A DNA stretch of 64,000 nt from Brevundimonas sp. A19_0 (GTDB lineage Bacteria > Pseudomonadota > Alphaproteobacteria > Caulobacterales > Caulobacteraceae), in assembly GCF_017744255.1 (NCBI RefSeq), contig NZ_JAGHQP010000004.1, forward strand, positions 161,177 to 225,176. Direction: 5' to 3'. Below the pieces are notes generated by a model, which was not told where the DNA came from, ran no database searches, and saw only the letters and a list, made by a program, of their open reading frames with translations. The translations under genes and the position numbers were made by a program. Within the stretch, counting starts at the first letter, position 1, and the number at the start of each line of letters is the position of its first letter. Of this stretch, positions 1 through 7,072 are shown piece after piece.

Positions 1-312
1 CGCTCCCAGCAGCGAGGGCAGCCGATAGGGCTGGATGGCGCGGTTCTCGGCATTGCCGGTCACCGCGACCGCGGCGGCCTGCATCCAGTAGATGCCGACC
101 GGCTTCTTCCAGCGCGGTTCGTCCTGAAAGCGGATGTCGACGAAGTCGCCGGTCTCCAGCATCTGGGACGTCGCCTGCGCATAGCGGCTCTCATCCCGGT
201 CCAGAGGCGGCAACAGCAACAGGCCGGGCAGGCCGGCGACGAACGCCACCAGGGCGGCAAGGGCCAGGCCGCGCCAGCCGCGCAGTCGATGGGCGAGATC
301 CAGTCCGGTCAT
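1..312 (-). CDS. ArnT/PMT-like lipid-linked sugar transferase, N-terminal part
   Basis: This is the first 104 residues of a membrane glycosyltransferase of the ArnT/PMT (GT83/GT39) type; the rest lies beyond the window edge. Enzymes of this family move a sugar from a polyprenyl-phosphate carrier onto lipid A or another acceptor at the periplasmic face of the inner membrane. After a short basic N-terminus there is one membrane segment at about residues 15-37. The segment is followed by the family's acidic motif RDESRYAQA, then by an ETGDFVDIRF-like stretch and KKPVGIYWMQA, as in ArnT-type proteins. The ATG at 312 is the only reasonable start. The gene diverges from a DPM1-like glycosyltransferase that could make the polyprenyl-sugar donor. 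The exact sugar and acceptor cannot be told from this fragment. Confidence 0.85.
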   Translation of the reverse strand, partial: MTGLDLAHRLRGWRGLALAALVAFVAGLPGLLLLPPLDRDESRYAQATSQMLETGDFVDIRFQDEPRWKKPVGIYWMQAAAVAVTGNAENRAIQPYRLPSLLGA

Positions 313-422
313 GGCTCCGCTTCTATCACGCACTTTCCGATTGCGTCAGCCGCCTCGCGCGAGCGTGACCGGCCGCGCGCGCGACCCTCCCCCTTCCGCA
401 CAAAACCCGCTAGACAGCGGCC

Positions 423-1151
423 ATGACAGCCGCTGCGCCCCTCATCTCCGTGGTCGTTCCCGTGCATGACGAGGCCGGGGCGGTCGAAGCCCTGGTCACC
501 GAAATCGCCGAGGCCTTTGCCGGCCGGAACCATGAAATGGTGCTGGTCAATGACGCCAGCCGCGACCAGACCCTGGCCTTGCTGGAGGGCCTGAAGGCGC
601 GTTTTCCCACGCTGCGCGTGCTGTCACACGGCACCAATGCGGGCCAGAGCCGGGCGGTGCGCACCGGCGTGCTGGCCGCGCGGGGCGAGGTGGTGGTGAC
701 CCTGGACGGGGACGGCCAGAACCCGCCGTCAGAGGCGCCCAAATTGGTCGACGCCCTGCTGGCCGCCCCGCCCGAGGTCGCGCTGGTCGGTGGCGTTCGA
801 CAGCGCCGGCAGGACACGGGGGCCAAGCTGTGGGCCTCGCGCTGGGCCAACCGCATCCGCAAGCGACTGCTGGGCGACGATGCCGACGATACCGGTTGCG
901 GGCTCAAGGCCTTTCGCCGCGATGTCTTTCTGCGGCTTCCCTATTTCGATCACATCCACCGCTACCTGCCGGCCCTGATGATCCGCGAGGGCTATCAGAA
1001 CCGCTATCTGCCGATCTCGCATCGCGCGCGCGACACAGGCCAGTCCAAATACACCAACTGGGAGCGGCTGATGGCCAGCCTGTCGGACCTGCTCGGCGTC
1101 ATGTGGCTGAAATCCCGGGCCCGGAACCCCGGCCACATCACCGAGGTCTGA
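423..1151 (+). CDS. Family 2 glycosyltransferase, dolichyl/polyprenyl-phosphate sugar synthase-like
   Basis: This 242-residue GT2 enzyme has the GT-A fold pattern of DPM1/ArnC-like synthases, which load a nucleotide sugar onto polyprenyl phosphate at the cytoplasmic face. The N-terminal strand ISVVVPVHDEAG and the VNDASRDQT motif bind the nucleotide. The metal-binding acidic motif is D95-G-D97 in TLDGDGQNPP. The GCGLKAFRRDVF motif and the SKYTNWERL acceptor-site region follow. There is no C-terminal membrane pair, so it is the soluble type. It is divergent from the ArnT-like gene at 1-312, 110 bases away, which fits a donor/transferase pair. No strong ribosome-binding site is visible before the ATG at 423. 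The sugar is unknown. Confidence 0.88.
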   Translation: MTAAAPLISVVVPVHDEAGAVEALVTEIAEAFAGRNHEMVLVNDASRDQTLALLEGLKARFPTLRVLSHGTNAGQSRAVRTGVLAARGEVVVTLDGDGQNPPSEAPKLVDALLAAPPEVALVGGVRQRRQDTGAKLWASRWANRIRKRLLGDDADDTGCGLKAFRRDVFLRLPYFDHIHRYLPALMIREGYQNRYLPISHRARDTGQSKYTNWERLMASLSDLLGVMWLKSRARNPGHITEV

Positions 1152-1267
1152 GCGGGGACCGCGCCCTCGCCCGCGGACACGGCACAGGGGAACAGGGTTG
1201 CCGGAAAGGTTAACCGGCCTCACTATCGGTGCGGACGTTCGCCCTGCGGACATGGAGGGAACAGGCT

Positions 1268-1693
1268 ATGTGGATTGCCGTACCGCTGCTGGTCGTGCCG
1301 TGGCTGATTTACAATGTCGTGGTCCTGACCGGCCTGCTCGGCGGGGATCCGTCGCTGGGGGCTGACCCGGCGCTGCGTCAGGCCGTCTTCAGCATTCCCA
1401 TGGCCTCGGGCGTGCGCTGGAATGTCGGCGTCGGCGACATGATCCTGTTTTTCGGGCTGATTTTCCTGTTCTTCGAACTGCTGAAGTCGACCTCCAGCCA
1501 GAAGGTCGCCATCATCAACCACGCCCTGTCGATGATCCTGTTCGTCGTCTGTCTGGTGCAGTTCCTGCTGATCCCCAGCTTTGCCACGTCCACCTTCTTC
1601 CTGATCACCATCATGATCATGTTGGACGTGCTGGCGGGCTTCATCGTGACGATCATCGCCGCCCGCAAGGATCTGGACTTCGGCGGCGGCTGA
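1268..1693 (+). CDS. Small inner-membrane protein of unknown function
   Basis: The 141-residue protein has about four hydrophobic segments (residues about 2-22, 53-72, 81-101 and 104-128) and ends in RKDLDFGGG. I chose the ATG at 1268 because a GGAGGGA Shine-Dalgarno lies seven bases upstream; an in-frame GTG at 1229 would add 13 non-hydrophobic residues without such a site. I do not recognise a named family, although proteins of this shape occur as conserved unknowns in alphaproteobacteria. It follows the glycosyltransferase gene on the same strand by 116 bases and may be transcribed with it. It contains no cysteine or metal-binding pattern that would suggest an enzyme. Confidence 0.75.
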   Translation: MWIAVPLLVVPWLIYNVVVLTGLLGGDPSLGADPALRQAVFSIPMASGVRWNVGVGDMILFFGLIFLFFELLKSTSSQKVAIINHALSMILFVVCLVQFLLIPSFATSTFFLITIMIMLDVLAGFIVTIIAARKDLDFGGG

Positions 1694-1777
1694 TCAGCCG
1701 AACACGCTGAACACCAGCGCCACAATCAGCACATCGGTGGTGCGGGCGACGAGCGACATGAGGGTGGCCATCGGCAT
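1694..1777 (-). CDS. Possible 27-residue hydrophobic peptide
   Basis: A short reading frame begins at the ATG at 1777 and ends immediately beside the stop of the membrane-protein gene. A GGAG motif lies about nine bases upstream. The peptide has one hydrophobic run (VLIVALVFSVFG). It could be a small membrane protein, but a frame this short can arise by chance and I cannot support it further. Confidence 0.22.
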   Translation of the reverse strand: MPMATLMSLVARTTDVLIVALVFSVFG

Positions 1778-1843
1778 GGTCCAGGCTCCGGTACGGGACA
1801 GGGATCCCGTGCCCAGCAAGGGTCATGCCGCGCGATCCGGCGC

Positions 1844-2233
1844 TCAGATTTCGGTCTTTTTGGCCTGGCCCGGCGGCGGGCGGCGGTCCTTCTCGCCCGT
1901 ATATTCGGTGCCCAGATAGGCCGAGCGCGCGGCATCCAGCACCGGCGGGCCGCCTCTCAGGCCCTTGCGGACACCGGTCTGGCCCAGCATCTGCGCCTCG
2001 AAGGCCCCCGAGGCACTGACCGGCGGGACGGTATGGGCCGCGGCAGGGCTTGCCGCCGGACCGGCAGTTTCATCCCGGGACCCGGCATCGTCTTCCCGGG
2101 GCACCAGCGCCCGGCCCTCGGCGCGCCGGTCGGCCTGACGCCGCTCATCCTCGCGCCGCCGCCGCTCGCGACGGTCCGGCACCGCGCCGCTGACGGGGGC
2201 CGAAGGACCGACCGGCGGGATGCGGTCGGTCAT
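1844..2233 (-). CDS. Uncharacterised charged protein downstream of phaR
   Basis: The 129-residue product is rich in Arg, Asp, Glu and Pro and is probably largely disordered. Residues about 21-45 are a basic/acidic run of the type RRERRRREDERR. A more ordered C-terminal half holds SAYLGTEYTGEKDRRPPPG. Its ATG overlaps the phaR stop by four bases (ATGA), so it is translationally coupled to phaR and probably lies in the same transcript, downstream of hlyIII-phaR. That coupling is the main evidence that it is a true gene. A link to polyhydroxyalkanoate granules or their control is only an inference from position. No catalytic or binding motif is visible. Confidence 0.65.
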   Translation of the reverse strand: MTDRIPPVGPSAPVSGAVPDRRERRRREDERRQADRRAEGRALVPREDDAGSRDETAGPAASPAAAHTVPPVSASGAFEAQMLGQTGVRKGLRGGPPVLDAARSAYLGTEYTGEKDRRPPPGQAKKTEI

Positions 2234-2874
2234 GCGGGGTCCGATCCGCCCTTCTTCGCCGACCGGGCGCTGCCCTGGGCCAGCCGGTCGATCTGGGCGC
2301 GCATCTCGTCCATCTGGCGGCGCATTTCGTCGAGGGCCGCATCCTCCGCGCGGGGGGGTGCGGCCGGTGCGGCTTCCGGCGCCTCGGTCGTCTCGCCCGT
2401 ATCGCTGCGATAGGGGTTGAAGCCCGGGAACAGGGTCATGGCGCGCTGGAACATGGCCATGTTCTGGCGCACCACATCCTCCATCAGCCCGGCCCCGGCC
2501 CCGGTGCCGAACGCCCGGTTCAGCTGGCTGCGGAACTGCTCCTGCTGCTTCGAGAAGGTGTCCAGCGACATCTCCAGATAGCTGGGCAGCACCCCCTGCA
2601 TCTGTCCGCCGTAAAAGCCGATCAGCCGCCGCAGGAATTGCACGGGAAGCAGGGCCTCGCCCCGGCTCTCCTCCTCGAAGATGATCTGGGTCAGGATGGT
2701 ACGGGTCAGATCGTCGTTGGTCTTGGCGTCATAGACGACGAAATCAACGCCCTCGCGTACCATGGCCGCCAGGTCGTCCAGCGTCACATAGGAGGAGGTG
2801 GCCGTGTTGTAGAGTCGGCGGTTCGCGTACTTCTTGATGACGATCGTGTCGCCACCGGGCTTGGCATCCGTCAC
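2230..2874 (-). CDS. phaR: Polyhydroxyalkanoate synthesis repressor PhaR
   Basis: PhaR binds DNA and polyhydroxybutyrate granules and represses phasin and PHB genes when no polymer is present. The N-terminal DNA-binding domain (residues about 10-70) shows the family signature IKKYANRRLYNTATSSYVTL, followed by the PHB-accumulation domain (about 70-125) with IIFEEESRGEALLP, LIGFYGGQMQ and LPSYLEMSL. The C-terminal half is Ala/Pro/Arg-rich with a short amphipathic end. The start is a GTG at 2874 with AAGGA about eight bases upstream. At 214 residues it is of usual length for alphaproteobacterial members. It sits 76 bases downstream of the PAQR gene and overlaps the next gene by four bases. No phaC, phaA or phaB lies in this window. 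Confidence 0.92.
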   Translation of the reverse strand: MTDAKPGGDTIVIKKYANRRLYNTATSSYVTLDDLAAMVREGVDFVVYDAKTNDDLTRTILTQIIFEEESRGEALLPVQFLRRLIGFYGGQMQGVLPSYLEMSLDTFSKQQEQFRSQLNRAFGTGAGAGLMEDVVRQNMAMFQRAMTLFPGFNPYRSDTGETTEAPEAAPAAPPRAEDAALDEMRRQMDEMRAQIDRLAQGSARSAKKGGSDPA

Positions 2875-2950
2875 GCTGATGTCCTTGTGGTGAAACCGCC
2901 GCCACTATCGCGCGCGAAACGGGTTTGCGCCAGACTCGACGGAAAGGACC

Positions 2951-3661
2951 TCAGGTGCCGGGTACCAGCACCACCCCGACCAGCACGGCGGCCCAGTGCA
3001 CACCGGCCCCCGCCACGACAAATCCATGCCAGATGGCGCGCCGGAACTTCACCTTGGGGCTGATGAAGACGAACACGCCCGACGTATAGACCAGCCCCCC
3101 GATCACCAGCAGGATCAGGGCCGCCGGATGGACGGTGTCCAGCATGGGTTTCAGCGCCAGCACGGCCAGCCAGCCGAAGATCACATAGACGGTGCTCCAG
3201 ATCGCGTCCGACAGGCGCGGCAGCACCAGTTTGGCGGCCACCCCGCCCAGCGCCAGCGCCCAGATCAGCAGGGTGAAGCCCGTCGACCAGGCGCCCTCGA
3301 ACCGCTGGGTGGTGAAGGGGGTATAGCTGCCCGCGATCATCAGGAAGATGGCGGCCTCGTCCAGCCGCCGCAGCAGGGGCCGCGCGGCGCAGGGCCGGGT
3401 CAGGTTGTAGACGGTCGAGGCCGTCAGCATGGCGATCAGGCACAGGGCGTAGACCGCCGTCGCCACGATCAGGCCTGCACTGTCGGCCGAGAAGGACGAC
3501 ATCACCGCCAGAACAATGCCGCCGATACCGGCCAGACCGAGGCCGATCAGGTGTACCCACAGGTCCGCCAACCGCTCGCCGCGGGTCTCATAGTGCTCGA
3601 TCATGTCGAGCTCGTCCGGTTGCATGATCCGGCGAAACAGGCGGAGCGGGGTCTTCATCAT
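2951..3661 (-). CDS. Hemolysin III/PAQR-family membrane protein
   Basis: The 236-residue protein has the seven-helix pattern of the bacterial hemolysin III (PAQR) family. The conserved points are visible in order: ERLADLWVHLIGLGLA in the first helix, STVYNL after the third, DEAAIFLMIAGSYTPF in the fourth, the GGLVYTSGVFVF segment, and the final IWHGFVVAGAGVHW with two histidines that in the superfamily coordinate a metal. Bacterial members have been linked to membrane fluidity and stress responses, and the haemolytic name comes from one Bacillus homologue. Two tandem ATG codons (3661 and 3658) are both possible starts. It is the first gene of a likely hlyIII-phaR run. Confidence 0.88.
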   Translation of the reverse strand: MMKTPLRLFRRIMQPDELDMIEHYETRGERLADLWVHLIGLGLAGIGGIVLAVMSSFSADSAGLIVATAVYALCLIAMLTASTVYNLTRPCAARPLLRRLDEAAIFLMIAGSYTPFTTQRFEGAWSTGFTLLIWALALGGVAAKLVLPRLSDAIWSTVYVIFGWLAVLALKPMLDTVHPAALILLVIGGLVYTSGVFVFISPKVKFRRAIWHGFVVAGAGVHWAAVLVGVVLVPGT

Positions 3662-3813
3662 GGGCCATGCCTTCCGGTCGAGGCGGGGTCATACGGAAAC
3701 AGCCAGTCTGGCCGACCTTACGGCCCTTCAATGACCAGCCCCTGAACAGGCTCCCCTGCGGGCCATAAGTTTTTGGCCTGCGGCCCGGGTGCCACAGGCC
3801 GGCGCCCGCAGCG

Positions 3814-5124
3814 CTACAGGATGTAGCGGCTCAGATCCGTGTCACCCGTCAGGTCGCCCAGCCGCTCGCGGACCGCCTCCGCATCAAAGCGGATCGTCTG
3901 TCCAGAGAGGTCGGCGGCCTTGAAACTGGTCTCCTCCAGCACCCGTTCGACCACGGTGATCAGCCGCCGGGCGCCGATGTTCTCGATGGCGCTGTTGGCT
4001 GCCACGGCGGCGTCAGCCATCGCCTCGACCGCATCGTCGGTAAACTCGAGGGTCACATCCTCGGTCGCCAGCAAGGCCTGGTTCTGGCGGATCAGATTGG
4101 CCTCGGGCTCGGTCAGGATGCGGCGGAAGTCCTCGCGCGTCAGGGCCTTCAGCTCGACACGGATCGGCAGTCGCCCCTGCAGCTCGGGCAGCAGGTCGCT
4201 GGGCTTGGACACGTGGAAGGCACCCGAGGCCACGAACAGCACATGATCCGATTTCACCGGTCCGTAGCGAGTGGCGACCGTGGTGCCCTCGATCAGGGGC
4301 AGCAGGTCGCGCTGCACGCCCTCGCGGCTGACGTCAGCGCCGCCGCGATCCTGGCGCGCGGCGACCTTGTCGATCTCGTCTATGAAGACGATGCCCTCGG
4401 TTTCCGCCAGCTGAACCGCCTCGCGGGCCAGACTGTCATTGTCGAGCAGCTTGTCCGACTCCTCGGCGATCAGGGGGGCATGGGCCGCCTTGACCGACAG
4501 GCGCACGGTCTTTGTGCGCGGACCGCCCATCTTGCCCAGCATTTCCGTCAGATTGATCATGCCGACATTGCCGCCCGGGCCCATGCCCGGCAGATCCAGC
4601 CCCGGAACGGGCGAGGCCGTGTCGGCCAGTGCCAGATCGATTTCCTTGTCGTCCAGCTCGCCCTTGCGCAGTTTGGCCCGGAAGGCATCGCGGGTGGTCG
4701 ACTGGGCGCCCGCGCCGACCAGGGCGTCCAGAATCCGGTCCTCGGCCGCGCGCTCGGCCTGGGCGCGCACCTCGCCCCGGCGACGATCCCGCACCAGCAC
4801 CAGGGCGGCCTCGACCAGATCGCGCAGGATCTGGTCCACGTCCCGGCCGACATAGCCGACCTCGGTGAATTTGGTGGCCTCGACCTTGAGGAAGGGCGAT
4901 CCGGTCAGCCGCGCCAGCCGGCGGGCGATCTCGGTCTTGCCGACGCCCGTCGGCCCGATCATCAGGATGTTTTTGGGCGTCACCTCGTCGCGCAGGGGCT
5001 CGGCCACCTGCTTGCGGCGCCAGCGGTTGCGCAGGGCAAGCGCCACGGCGCGCTTGGCATCGGCCTGACCGACGATGAAGCGGTCCAGTTCGGAGACAAT
5101 TTCACGGGGCGACAGATCGGTCAT
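3814..5124 (-). CDS. hslU: HslU, ATPase subunit of the HslUV protease
   Basis: HslU is the AAA+ unfoldase that caps the HslV peptidase and feeds it cytoplasmic substrates. The 436-residue protein has the Walker A motif GPTGVGKT at residues 57-64, the substrate-gripping pore loop GYVG at 90-93, and Walker B IVFIDEID at about 245-252. The intermediate I-domain lies between, with the Gly-rich [10 protein letters not shown], and the C-terminus ends in SRYIL, the tail that inserts into HslV. It is shorter than many HslU only through a compact I-domain. The ATG overlaps the hslV stop by four bases, the classical hslVU arrangement. Control is likely by heat shock from the promoter ahead of hslV. Confidence 0.97.
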   Translation of the reverse strand: MTDLSPREIVSELDRFIVGQADAKRAVALALRNRWRRKQVAEPLRDEVTPKNILMIGPTGVGKTEIARRLARLTGSPFLKVEATKFTEVGYVGRDVDQILRDLVEAALVLVRDRRRGEVRAQAERAAEDRILDALVGAGAQSTTRDAFRAKLRKGELDDKEIDLALADTASPVPGLDLPGMGPGGNVGMINLTEMLGKMGGPRTKTVRLSVKAAHAPLIAEESDKLLDNDSLAREAVQLAETEGIVFIDEIDKVAARQDRGGADVSREGVQRDLLPLIEGTTVATRYGPVKSDHVLFVASGAFHVSKPSDLLPELQGRLPIRVELKALTREDFRRILTEPEANLIRQNQALLATEDVTLEFTDDAVEAMADAAVAANSAIENIGARRLITVVERVLEETSFKAADLSGQTIRFDAEAVRERLGDLTGDTDLSRYIL

Positions 5125-5699
5125 TTTCGGTCTCCCAGCGTTTCGACGGTCAGATTGCCATTGGTGTAGACGCAGACCTCGGCGGCGATGGCCATGGCCT
5201 TGCGGGCCACCGCCTCGGCATCCAGGTCGGTGTTCTCGATCAGGGCGCGGGCGGCAGACAAGGCGAAATTCCCGCCCGATCCGACCGCCGCCACGCCGTG
5301 CTCGGGCTCCAGAACGTCACCCACGCCGGTGACGGTAAAGATCGACGTCTTGTCCGCCACCAGCAGCATGGCCTCCAGCCGCCGGAGGTAGCGGTCCGTG
5401 CGCCAGTCCTTGGCCAGATCGACGCAGGCACGCGCCAGCTGATCCGGGTATTGCTCGAGCTTGGCCTCCAGCCGTTCCAGCAGGGTAAAGGCGTCGGCGG
5501 TTGCGCCCGCAAAGCCCGCCACCACGCGCCCCCCGGCCAGGGTCCGCACCTTGCGCGCGGCCCCCTTGACGATGGTCGGGCCCATGGAGACCTGTCCGTC
5601 CCCGGCAATGACGGTGGTGCCGCCCTTGCGAACGGCCAGAATGGTGGTCCCGTGCCAGCCGGGGCCGGAGTGAGAGGCGGAATCGTCTGTCTGGTTCAT
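5121..5699 (-). CDS. hslV: HslV, peptidase subunit of the HslUV protease
   Basis: HslV is the threonine peptidase that forms a double six-member ring degraded-chain chamber with HslU. The 192-residue precursor has a 17-residue propeptide; the nucleophile is Thr18 in [10 protein letters not shown], so self-removal of the propeptide would be needed, unlike E. coli HslV where only Met is removed. The GDGQVSMG motif and the GAARKVR basic turn follow, and [14 protein letters not shown] lies near the C-terminus. The ATG at 5699 has no strong Shine-Dalgarno sequence, and a sigma-32-like -10 element lies only nine bases upstream, so translation may start from a very short leader. It is divergent from the BLUF gene. 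Confidence 0.96.
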   Translation of the reverse strand: MNQTDDSASHSGPGWHGTTILAVRKGGTTVIAGDGQVSMGPTIVKGAARKVRTLAGGRVVAGFAGATADAFTLLERLEAKLEQYPDQLARACVDLAKDWRTDRYLRRLEAMLLVADKTSIFTVTGVGDVLEPEHGVAAVGSGGNFALSAARALIENTDLDAEAVARKAMAIAAEVCVYTNGNLTVETLGDRK

Positions 5700-5708
5700 G
5701 GCGCCCAG

Positions 5709-5734
5709 ATGGGGCCGCCGATCCAGCCCTGCAA
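5709..5734 (-). promoter_or_regulatory. Candidate heat-shock (sigma-32-type) promoter for hslVU
   Basis: On the minus strand a perfect CCCCAT (5714-5709) is preceded, 14 bases upstream, by TTGCAG (5734-5729). This resembles the sigma-32 consensus CTTGAA / CCCCAT. The -10 match is strong and the -35 match only fair. It would give a nearly leaderless hslV transcript, which is a reason for caution. Confidence 0.35.
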
Positions 5735-5744
5735 CCTCAACTGA

Positions 5745-5809
5745 TTGAATTGTAACGGCCCGGCGACCGCCACATTTTGGCCCATGTAAACAGTTACAGT
5801 AGAATTCAA
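5745..5809. promoter_or_regulatory. Dyad-rich, AT-rich operator region between hslV and the BLUF gene
   Basis: A perfect inverted repeat TGTAA-ACAG-TTACA occupies 5785-5798. A wider dyad surrounds it: TTGAATT-GTAAC at 5745-5756 is mirrored by GTTAC-agtag-AATTCAA at 5793-5809. The region is far more AT-rich than the surrounding genes. The pattern looks like a transcription-factor binding site controlling one or both divergent genes. I cannot name the regulator. Confidence 0.5.
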
Positions 5810-5856
5810 TTCCGACAATTGCGCCTTGTCGCGCACATCCATTCCGCAGGACCTCT

Positions 5857-6285
5857 ATGCTTTATCGTCTCACCTATGTGAGCGACGCCATGGGCTCGCT
5901 CGGTACAAGCCTGTTGTCCATGGCTCACGTCCTCGGGGTGTCCGAGGTCAACAATCGCCGTGACCATCTGACGGGCGCGATCGCGATCGAGGCGGGCCAC
6001 ATCGTTCAGGTCATCGAGGGCACGCGTATCGACATCGACCGGCTCATGAACAGGCTGACGGGCGATCCCCGCCATGCGAACCTGCGCGTTCTGGCTGACC
6101 GCCCTGTGGCCGACCGCCTTTTCCAGGCGCCGATGGCCCATTGCCATCTGGAGACATGGAACACGCGTCTCGATCTGGCCGACCTGTCGGAAGGCCGTAT
6201 TGCCGTGGACCTCGCGGAATCCCTGCTGGCCGAATGCGCCCGGGGTGAGGACGATTCGGCGGTGCGGACGGGAACCGACGGCTAG
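5857..6285 (+). CDS. Short BLUF-domain blue-light sensor
   Basis: The 142-residue protein is almost entirely one BLUF domain, the flavin-binding module that senses blue light through a Tyr-Gln-flavin hydrogen-bond switch. The matching residues are Tyr7 (LTYVS), Asn33 (NNRRDHLTG) and Gln51 (IVQVIEG), aligning with the key Tyr, Asn and Gln of AppA; the helix motif [15 protein letters not shown] is also typical. The usual Trp in the FxxWxM strand is not at its expected place (FQAPMA), although Trp occurs further on. A helical tail of about 45 residues follows, with no output domain, so the protein would act by contacting a partner. It has its own dyad-rich upstream region and is followed by the MoeB-like gene after 49 bases. 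Confidence 0.88.
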   Translation: MLYRLTYVSDAMGSLGTSLLSMAHVLGVSEVNNRRDHLTGAIAIEAGHIVQVIEGTRIDIDRLMNRLTGDPRHANLRVLADRPVADRLFQAPMAHCHLETWNTRLDLADLSEGRIAVDLAESLLAECARGEDDSAVRTGTDG

Positions 6286-6334
6286 GGTTACCTTCGCTGT
6301 CGCCTGATGGACGGAAGCGTCCTAGACAGGCTGC

Positions 6335-7069
6335 GTGACCTTTTCCGAAGACGAGATCGAACGCTACGCCCGCCATCTGGTGCTCGCCGACGTCGGCGGC
6401 CCCGGCCAGCAGAGGCTCAAGGCCGCGCGCGTGCTGGTCGTGGGGATGGGCGGCGTCGGCGGCCCGGCGGCCCTCTATCTGGCAGCAGCCGGGGTCGGGA
6501 CCCTGGGCCTGATCGACGACGACACGGTGGCCCTGTCCAACCTTCAGCGTCAGATCCAGTTCGATACGCCGGACATCGGCGCGCCCAAGGTCGCGGTCTC
6601 GGTCCGGCGACTGACGGCGCTCAACCCTCACGTCGACGTCCAGACCTTTGCCGAACGCCTCACCGAGGACAGCGCGGCGTCGCGTCTGGCCGGCTGGGAT
6701 CTGGTGATCGACGGCACGGATGACTTCGACACCCGCATGGCGGTCAACGGGGCCTGTGTGGCCTCCGGCATTCCGCTGGTCTCAGGGGCCCTCGGCGCCT
6801 GGAGCGGACAGGTCGGGGTGTTCGAGGGGCGGCCCTGCTACCGCTGTCTGGTGCCCGAAGTGCCGCCCGATGCCGAAACCTGCGCCCGCGTTGGCGTGGT
6901 CGGCGCCCTGGCCGGTCTGGTCGGCAGTATGGCGGCGCTGGAAGCCATCAAGCGGGTGACCGGCGCGGGCCAGCCCCTGACCGGCCGTCTGTGGATCCAT
7001 GACGCCCTGGCCGGGCGCAGTCGCACCGTTACGGTCACTGCGGACCCGACCTGCCCGGTGTGCGGCTGA
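6335..7069 (+). CDS. HesA/MoeB/ThiF-family adenylyltransferase
   Basis: Members of this E1-like family adenylate the C-terminal Gly-Gly of a sulfur carrier (MoaD, ThiS) so that it can receive sulfur. The 244-residue protein shows the ATP-binding VVGMGGVGG, the catalytic NLQRQIQ region with its Arg, and IDGTDDFDTRMAVNG. The zinc site is formed by CYRC and a C-terminal CPVCG. The cysteine in the ETCARVGVVG loop matches the conserved MoeB/ThiF cysteine. There is no C-terminal rhodanese domain. The start is a GTG at 6335. Neither moaD nor thiS is adjacent, so the choice between molybdopterin, thiamine or another thiolation pathway stays open. Confidence 0.88.
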   Translation: MTFSEDEIERYARHLVLADVGGPGQQRLKAARVLVVGMGGVGGPAALYLAAAGVGTLGLIDDDTVALSNLQRQIQFDTPDIGAPKVAVSVRRLTALNPHVDVQTFAERLTEDSAASRLAGWDLVIDGTDDFDTRMAVNGACVASGIPLVSGALGAWSGQVGVFEGRPCYRCLVPEVPPDAETCARVGVVGALAGLVGSMAALEAIKRVTGAGQPLTGRLWIHDALAGRSRTVTVTADPTCPVCG

Positions 7070-7072
7070 AAA

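Noticed and set aside
3662..3813. A terminator after hslU
   Set aside because: GGCC-containing arms around a T-rich spacer near 3760-3790 are direct, not inverted, so no stable hairpin forms.
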